In this document: in pieces, positions 58,875-64,000 of the stretch | Layout of the letters: the number at the start of each line of letters is the position of its first letter | Position numbering within the stretch: the first letter of the stretch is position 1 | Source: Pseudanabaena sp. UWO311 | GTDB taxonomy: Bacteria; Cyanobacteriota; Cyanobacteriia; Pseudanabaenales; Pseudanabaenaceae | DNA: 64,000 nt | NCBI RefSeq assembly: GCF_006937785.1 | Contig: NZ_SJEE01000001.1 | Span: 248,001-312,000, forward strand | Direction: 5' to 3' | Notes under the pieces: model-generated | What the model saw: the letters and a program-made list of their open reading frames with translations, nothing else | What the model was told of the DNA's origin: nothing | Database searches by the model: none | Made by a program: the position numbers and the translations under genes

Positions 58875-60767
58875 ATGAGTCAATGCCTCAACCCTAACTG
58901 CAATTTTCAAAATTCAGATCCCAGACTTAGTTTTTGTAGTCAATGTGGCTCAAAGCTAAAGATTGGCGATCGCTATCGGGCGTTGAAAATTCTTGGGCAA
59001 GGTGGCTTTGGCAGAGCTTTTATTGGTATTGATGAAGCTCTGCCTTCTCAGCCACACTGTGTCATTAAACAGTTCTTTCCTGCTGATCTCAGTAGCGCAG
59101 TGAAAGCAGCCGAATTATTTCAACAGGAAGCTATTCGCCTTGATGACTTGGGCAAACATCCACAAATACCGACATTATTCGCCCATTTGGAACATGATGG
59201 TTGCCAATATCTGATCCAAGAATTTGTTGATGGGCAGGATCTGTTAAAGGAACTTCGAGAACAGGGAGCTTTTAGTGAAGCCAAAATTCGGATGCTGTTG
59301 GCAGACTTACTGCCAGTTCTGCAATTTATACACGATCGCAACGTAATCCATCGAGATATCAAGCCCGAAAATATTATCCGTAGGCGATCGCCCAGCACCT
59401 CTGGCTCTTTATCTAACTCCATGGCGACTGGTAATCATGTGTTAGTTGATTTTGGCGCAGCAAAATTCGTGACGGCAGCCGCAATGATGGAGACAGGAAC
59501 CCGCATCGGGAGTGCAGTGTATGTTGCCCCAGAACAAATGCGAGGGAAAGCAATATTTGCTAGTGATCTCTATAGTTTGGGTGTGACCTGTATCCATCTG
59601 CTGACTAATGTGTCACCATTTGAGTTAATGGATATCGACGGAACTTGGATTTGGCGTGATTTTTTAGAAAACACTTCCATTAGCCCTGTCCTTGGTCAGG
59701 TTTTAGATCGCATGATTGCCTCAGCTCCAAGTCATCGCTATCAGACGGCTCAAGCAGTGTTAAGCGATCTGAAAAATTTAACTTCATCATCCTCGCAATC
59801 GAATAGACCAAGATTCCAAAGACCAACTTACTTGAAAGCAGGTGCGAAAACACTGATTACTCCGATCGCTCCACCCAAATCTCAACCAACTCAAGCGATC
59901 GCACCGTCGTTATCTCAATTTTCATTTGAGACAGCCATAGTTACAGTTAATCGGAATGCGATTAACAAATTAACTCAAAATCAGTTGCAAATTAGCACAA
60001 GACAAAAAACTGGAAGAATTTATATTGAGAATCTCGGTAATATTCAAGGTAAACCGATTGGGCTGGAGATGGTATTCATCCCCGCAGGAAGATTTCAGAT
60101 TGGGTCGCCGATCAATGAGTTAGAACATAGCGAGGAAGAAAGTCCACGCCATATCGTGAACATCCCCCCATTCTTTATGTCTCGATTTCCAATCACACAA
60201 AGGCAATGGAAAATATTGATGGATAATAATCCTGCAATTTTTATAGGCAATAGCGATCGCCCTGTGGAAACTGTGACTTGGGATGACACCCAGCTTTTTT
60301 GTCAGAAACTAGCAGAGCGAACTGGTCGCCCCTATCGCTTGCCCAGTGAATCGGAATGGGAATATGCTTGTCGAGCAGGAACGTTAACAGCTTTTGGTTT
60401 TGGGGAAACGATCGCTGCAAATTTGGCTAATTATAATAGTGCAAGTCCCTACAAATACGCACCACAAGGTGTCAGTAATTCCTCAACATCTGAAGTTGGG
60501 ACTTATCCTGCCAATGGCTTTGGTTTACATGATATGCATGGAAATGTTTGGGAATGGTGTGCAGATAATTGGCATGACGATTATGACCTTTTGCCCAAGG
60601 ATGGCAGTGCTTGGACTCAAGGAGGTGATCTCAGTTGTCGAGTAATCCGTGGAGGCTCTTGGCGCGATCCTGCTCATTATTGTCGTTCGGCTAAGCGTTC
60701 CCGAAATGCAACAAGTCAAGGCGATCGCAGCACAGGTTTTCGCATTGCTGTTACTTTAACAATTTGA
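58875..60767 (+). CDS. Ser/Thr protein kinase fused to a formylglycine-generating-enzyme-like domain
   Basis: 630 residues. The N-terminal zinc ribbon has C4, C9, C21 and C24. The kinase (~30-310) has the glycine loop GQGGFGRAF, K65, HRDIKPEN and DFGAAK in place of the usual DFGLAK-type motif. A Ser/Pro-rich linker follows, then an SUMF1/FGE-like domain (~393-630) with GLEMVFIPAG, RLPSESEWEYACRAG, GLHDMHGNVWEWC and RGGSW. The final Cys motif has one Cys (YCRSAKRS) where true FGE has two, so formylglycine formation is doubtful. Many cyanobacterial kinases carry such a sensing domain. It could phosphorylate the FHA-cyclase partners; this is inference only. Confidence 0.9.
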   Translation: MSQCLNPNCNFQNSDPRLSFCSQCGSKLKIGDRYRALKILGQGGFGRAFIGIDEALPSQPHCVIKQFFPADLSSAVKAAELFQQEAIRLDDLGKHPQIPTLFAHLEHDGCQYLIQEFVDGQDLLKELREQGAFSEAKIRMLLADLLPVLQFIHDRNVIHRDIKPENIIRRRSPSTSGSLSNSMATGNHVLVDFGAAKFVTAAAMMETGTRIGSAVYVAPEQMRGKAIFASDLYSLGVTCIHLLTNVSPFELMDIDGTWIWRDFLENTSISPVLGQVLDRMIASAPSHRYQTAQAVLSDLKNLTSSSSQSNRPRFQRPTYLKAGAKTLITPIAPPKSQPTQAIAPSLSQFSFETAIVTVNRNAINKLTQNQLQISTRQKTGRIYIENLGNIQGKPIGLEMVFIPAGRFQIGSPINELEHSEEESPRHIVNIPPFFMSRFPITQRQWKILMDNNPAIFIGNSDRPVETVTWDDTQLFCQKLAERTGRPYRLPSESEWEYACRAGTLTAFGFGETIAANLANYNSASPYKYAPQGVSNSSTSEVGTYPANGFGLHDMHGNVWEWCADNWHDDYDLLPKDGSAWTQGGDLSCRVIRGGSWRDPAHYCRSAKRSRNATSQGDRSTGFRIAVTLTI

Positions 60768-60780
60768 TCAGCAAAGCAGT

Positions 60781-60896
60781 AGCCCTGCACTCAAGTGCGG
60801 GCTGAAAGCTCAAACCCGTTGAAACGGGTTAATTAGAAGTATTCTTTAGTCTGCTTCAGCAGCCTTGAGTTTTTAGCCAAGAACTTTAGTTCTTGG
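60781..60896. repeat. Three-hairpin palindrome array, possibly transposon end relic
   Basis: 60781-60803 (AGCCCTGCACT/AGTGCGGGCT), 60813-60830 (AACCCGTT/AACGGGTT) and 60877-60896 (CCAAGAAC-TTTA-GTTCTTGG). The last type of hairpin is reminiscent of ends of IS200/IS605 elements. No transposase is present. It lies between the kinase-FGE and nadB genes. Confidence 0.6.
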
Positions 60897-60906
60897 GTTG
60901 CTTGCG

Positions 60907-62487
60907 TTATAACAAAGCAGGTGAACGCCTGATTTCTTGACCTTCGATAATTGTGTGTAGCTGCCAATTAGGATCAGTATCAGGGAAATCGGAACGATAA
61001 TGAGCGCCGCGACTTTCGGTGCGAAATAGAGCCGATCGCATTAACAAATATGCATAGTCAGCCAGATTACGGGTTTCGATCCATAGGCGTGAAGGTTCAG
61101 CTAGTTCAACTAACTCGAATTGCCATGCCAAAATTTGATTTAAAGCAATTTCTAAATCAGCTTGGACTCGACAGATTCCTGCCGCTTGCCAACTCAGATT
61201 TTGAATTCCAGATTTAATTTGTTGAATAGTTGCCGAATGATTATGATCTTCTAGTTTGGGTGCGATCGCCTTCGGAACATTAAAAATCTGCGTTTGCTGT
61301 GAACAGACCTGCTCTGCTAAACGTTCTCCAAACACAAAGCATTCTAAGAGAGAATTACTCGCTAAGCGATTAGCTCCATGTACGCCCGTGCTTGCCGTTT
61401 CACCAACAGCATAGAGTCCGCTGATGGAAGTGGCTCCATAGGAATCCACGGCAATACCTCCCATACAGTAATGAGCTGCGGGTGTCACAGGAATCGGTGT
61501 AGAGAAAATATCAATTTGCCATTGCTGACAGATTTTGATGATATTGGGAAAGCGATGAGCGATTCTCTCTTTGGGAATTGCTTGTAAATCGAGAAATACT
61601 GTAGGTTCCTTGGTCTTCTGAAGATGGTTAAATATGGCGCGACTAACAACATCTCTAGGTGCTAGCTCACCCTTTGGATGATAACTAAAAGCAAATCGAT
61701 CGCCTTGATGATCGATCAAATGTGCTCCTTCCCCACGTACTGCTTCACTGATGAGAAATCTGGGAGCTTTAGGCAAAGCGAGAGCAGTTGGATGAAACTG
61801 CACAAATTCCATATCTCGAATTACAGCTCCTGCACGCCATGCGATCGCGACACCATCTCCCGTGCTTGAGGGTGGATTGGTATTTTGCGAAAATACTTGA
61901 GCACCGCCACCTGTTGCCAAGACTACCACTGGCGAACTTAAACAACTAATTTCCTGTTCCTGATCTAAATAAAAAACACCGCCACAACGTCCCTTTTCCA
62001 TATACAAATCTAAAACTAGGGTTGTACTCAAAACCTGAATACTAGGATTCTGGAGTACTGCGTCGGCAAGCTTTGACACCAACGCTCGACCTGTTGTATC
62101 TGCCGAGTGCAATACTCTACGTCTTGAGTGAGCAGCTTCTAAGGTGAGGGCAAGGCTACCATCTTCATCGCGATCGAAGTCTACGCCCAAGGCGATTAAT
62201 TGCTGAATTTGTCGAGGTGCGGCGTTAACTAATACATCTACCGCCTCGGTTTCACATAAGCCAACCCCAGCGGCTAATGTGTCTTTGCCATGAAACTGAG
62301 GCGCATCATTTTTGTCGATAACTGCGGCAATCCCACCTTGCGCCCAGTCACTAGCCGAAGTTGACAAATTATCCTTAGTCACTAAACCAATCCGCCAGTT
62401 TGGTGCTAAATCTGTAAGTCGAAGCGCAGTATAAAGTCCAGCAGCACCGCTGCCAATGATCAAAGCATCAAACCTTGTTTGGTTCAT
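60907..62487 (-). CDS. nadB: L-aspartate oxidase
   Basis: 526 residues. It makes iminoaspartate from aspartate for NAD synthesis, using FAD. The FAD-binding start is ALIIGSGAAGLYTALRL, followed by SASDWAQGGIAAVID, the catalytic region GGIAVDSYGATSISGLYAVGE and a helical C-terminal domain. The Glu and Arg pattern (RGEGAHLID, ELAPRDVVSRAI) fits NadB rather than succinate dehydrogenase; the lack of a matching iron-sulfur subunit nearby agrees. NadA and NadC are not adjacent. Single gene. Confidence 0.95.
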   Translation of the reverse strand: MNQTRFDALIIGSGAAGLYTALRLTDLAPNWRIGLVTKDNLSTSASDWAQGGIAAVIDKNDAPQFHGKDTLAAGVGLCETEAVDVLVNAAPRQIQQLIALGVDFDRDEDGSLALTLEAAHSRRRVLHSADTTGRALVSKLADAVLQNPSIQVLSTTLVLDLYMEKGRCGGVFYLDQEQEISCLSSPVVVLATGGGAQVFSQNTNPPSSTGDGVAIAWRAGAVIRDMEFVQFHPTALALPKAPRFLISEAVRGEGAHLIDHQGDRFAFSYHPKGELAPRDVVSRAIFNHLQKTKEPTVFLDLQAIPKERIAHRFPNIIKICQQWQIDIFSTPIPVTPAAHYCMGGIAVDSYGATSISGLYAVGETASTGVHGANRLASNSLLECFVFGERLAEQVCSQQTQIFNVPKAIAPKLEDHNHSATIQQIKSGIQNLSWQAAGICRVQADLEIALNQILAWQFELVELAEPSRLWIETRNLADYAYLLMRSALFRTESRGAHYRSDFPDTDPNWQLHTIIEGQEIRRSPALL

Positions 62488-62562
62488 TAAGTAAAGCCAA
62501 GTTGTCTATAGTCGATATTATCTCACTAGATCAATATCATTTCATTGAGTAAGAATCCAGTA

Positions 62563-62635
62563 GAGGGAGCATAGCATTTACGCCACAATTTTTAAACACA
62601 CAACAACAATCTCGATCTGCAAATGCTATGCCCTC
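62563..62635. repeat. Inverted repeat with long loop upstream of nadB
   Basis: GAGGGAGCATAGCATTT (62563-62579) and AAATGCTATGCCCTC (62621-62635) are mirror copies except for one extra base, separated by 41 bases. Nothing else is recognised in the 62488-62770 spacer apart from the sequence TGCTTTGCCCCTAC. Confidence 0.6.
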
Positions 62636-62770
62636 AATGCTTTCACAGATATCATGTCTTTGTGTTTTGAGGTTTTGGGCATAGGATTCTCAAATTATGG
62701 CGATCGCAAAATTTATAGATTGTGAAGGGAATGCTTTGCCCCTACAATTCCATGATCAACCTCAAATATT

Positions 62771-63283
62771 CTATTTTCCGATATGTCTATAGACCATATT
62801 AAAAGAGATATCGCCAACCCGATTGACAGTTTCGCTATCTTCCACTTTCACAAACCCCACCCGTTGATATAAATTCACCACTGGATTATCTGCTCGAACA
62901 CTCAGACTCACCGCAGGAAATAAACCTTGAGACAGTTCTAAAACTTGCTTTAGCAATCTACTACCAACCCCATTACCTCGATATTCAGGCAACACCGCGA
63001 TCGCTAATTCTGGAATAGCGGGGTCAATACAACCAAATCCTCGATCATCATCTGCCCACAATCGGAGCCAAGCGGCGGCGAACGCATTTTCATTCATAAA
63101 TGCCACAGCACCCATATCGCCTAGCCTGCCCCATCCCGCGACATAGCGAGCGAGAATCGGCTGACTTTGCACAGATTTAAGGGAGTCTTCATGGGCAGCA
63201 TACATCAACATCGTCCATAAGATTGGCTCATCTTCTATTGTCAATTCTCGAACTATGTAATCCATATCCATATCTAACTTCAA
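62771..63283 (-). CDS. GNAT acetyltransferase
   Basis: 170 residues. It has a GNAT fold with IAVLPEYRGNGVGSRLL as the acetyl-CoA loop (R-G-N-G-V-G) and VSLSVRADNPVVNLYQRVGF at the end. The start is uncertain: the ATG at 63283 or one a few codons on (MDYIVREL) are possible. The substrate is unknown. It lies 13 bases after the stop of the DUF4259 gene on the same strand, so the two may form an operon. Confidence 0.85.
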   Translation of the reverse strand: MKLDMDMDYIVRELTIEDEPILWTMLMYAAHEDSLKSVQSQPILARYVAGWGRLGDMGAVAFMNENAFAAAWLRLWADDDRGFGCIDPAIPELAIAVLPEYRGNGVGSRLLKQVLELSQGLFPAVSLSVRADNPVVNLYQRVGFVKVEDSETVNRVGDISFNMVYRHIGK

Positions 63284-63296
63284 AAATGATGAAATT

Positions 63297-63707
63297 TTAT
63301 AAATTGACGCGATTCTTTAATTCAGAGACAGAGGCTAACCAAGCTTCGTAGTCTTCAGTTTCTTGCCATAATTCATTCAATTCAGAATTTTCATCAAGAA
63401 TGAGATCGATCGCTAAATGAGCCTTCTGAACTAAAGCGGTTGAGGGCAGAATTTTGTTGGTTTCAACCCAATTGTCAAGCCTCTCGGAATAAGCACTGCG
63501 TTTACCCCAATTGCCTTGTAAACGAGCAATAACTTCGATCGCAGCAATCGCCTCGGTTGCTTCAGAAGCCTCAACACCTTCTTCACCAGAATTAAGTACT
63601 GCATTTAAAGCTTCTTCAACTGGCGAGAGGTCACTAACTTTCTCCAATTCATATGTCCAGTCACAAGCATCATCATTCCCAAAGGAATCAACAGCCCAAG
63701 TTCCCAT
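63297..63707 (-). CDS. DUF4259 family protein
   Basis: 136 residues, soluble and acidic. It begins MGTWAVDSFGNDDACDWTYE, the DUF4259 signature, and contains the NWVETN region expected of the family. Role unknown. In other bacteria DUF4259 genes are often in small accessory operons. It is upstream of the GNAT gene here. Confidence 0.85.
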   Translation of the reverse strand: MGTWAVDSFGNDDACDWTYELEKVSDLSPVEEALNAVLNSGEEGVEASEATEAIAAIEVIARLQGNWGKRSAYSERLDNWVETNKILPSTALVQKAHLAIDLILDENSELNELWQETEDYEAWLASVSELKNRVNL

Positions 63708-63879
63708 AAATCTCTCTTAATAAGGTACAAAGTAAATATACATTTTTCTGAGCAAGAGCAAATAGCTTTTTAGTTTTGGCAATCATTATTGAGTTACAGA
63801 AAATGTAACAGCGATAAGCGATCGCAAATTATGTCCTAAACTAAAAACATAGAAATATAGACATCTTAAAATCAGCATT

Positions 63880-64000
63880 ATGAACACTTGTTATCGAGCC
63901 ACGCTCATTAGTCTGTTAGCTTTAGCCTTAATAGGATGTGCAGTCCCAGACACTCGTAATCCTCAAGTTTCACTAATTAGCACAGTGAGTCCAGCGCCAA
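63880..64000 (+). CDS. Lipoprotein, N-terminal part only (runs off window)
   Basis: The ATG at 63880 starts 40 open codons to the window edge. Lys-less N region, hydrophobic core LISLLALALIGCAVPD with lipobox LIGC (Cys at residue 19) then a polar stretch. It should be lipid-modified and anchored in a membrane. The nature of the mature part is outside the window. Confidence 0.65.
   Translation, partial: MNTCYRATLISLLALALIGCAVPDTRNPQVSLISTVSPAP

Noticed and set aside
1-64000. tRNA, rRNA, tmRNA, 6S RNA or prophage genes
   Set aside because: No cloverleaf-like or conserved RNA sequence was recognised by eye and no phage structural gene is present; a covariance-model search would settle small RNAs.

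Overview
The window is a cyanobacterial chromosome segment. The octamer GCGATCGC (HIP1) is scattered through it at very high density. It carries a form IB RuBisCO operon in the order rbcL-rbcX-rbcS, the cyanobacterial-type NDH-1 subunit NdhN, and many families largely confined to cyanobacteria (DUF3318, DUF3611, DUF1350, AMIN, PATAN, Mo-nitrogenase C-terminal domain). The moderate GC content, many short palindromes and a Pil/Hmp-type chemotaxis cluster fit a filamentous non-heterocystous strain such as a Pseudanabaena relative. That last step is inference: no 16S rRNA or tRNA gene was seen.

Layout. 1-7.1 kb: an exported protein cut by the window edge, a PyrF-PyrE fusion, an AMIN/M23 envelope peptidase, an FHA-adenylate cyclase, a cluster of palindromes including a MITE with a 9-bp target duplication, and an HlyD-type adaptor. 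7.3-11.3 kb: a coupled pair of AAA/STAND-like NTPases, one soluble with an HTH-like N terminus and one with a glycine-rich membrane domain. 11.4-18.4 kb: an antitoxin with a PIN toxin gene broken by one amber codon, ndhN, a zinc-ribbon membrane protein, the KtrB/KtrA potassium uptake pair, an unknown conserved gene and murF. 18.5-33.7 kb: a CBS-PAS hybrid histidine kinase, then a seven-gene chemotaxis operon (PATAN-REC, CheY-like, CheW, two tandem MCPs, hybrid CheA, CheW) likely to control type IV pilus motility. 33.9-46.1 kb: argD, a second FHA-GAF-cyclase, an oligopeptide-type permease, a RcnB/CigR-like protein, a rhomboid protease, a NurA-like protein, an M16 peptidase, a pentapeptide/TerB membrane protein and DUF3318. 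46.2-50.5 kb: an accessory island with two BrnT/BrnA pairs, an orphan Phd antitoxin, two broken copies of another antitoxin, two unknown genes and HIP1-studded minisatellite DNA. 50.5-53.7 kb: rbcS, rbcX, rbcL (all minus) and a long leader. 53.7-64 kb: mostly housekeeping or conserved genes (DUF1350, DUF3611, TerB/Mo-nitro_C, thiD, GNAT, DUF2993, kinase-FGE, nadB, GNAT, DUF4259, a lipoprotein start).

The strongest unexplained signal is a dispersed family of perfect hairpins, more than 25 in 64 kb. Nearly all have an apex of the form GC-NNN-GC (NNN mostly TTT, AAA, TTC, GAA, ATA or TAA), arms of 13-31 bp, and often an outer AAACCCAAA/TTTGGGTTT box. The arm sequences differ at each locus but pair perfectly. 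Many sit at gene ends and could act as terminators, but several lie between divergent genes or upstream of genes, so termination alone does not explain them. Other candidates for follow-up are the paired AAA NTPase operon, the toxin-antitoxin island with its HIP1 minisatellites, three 11-bp phased repeats upstream of the chemotaxis operon, and chained hairpins that share an arm.
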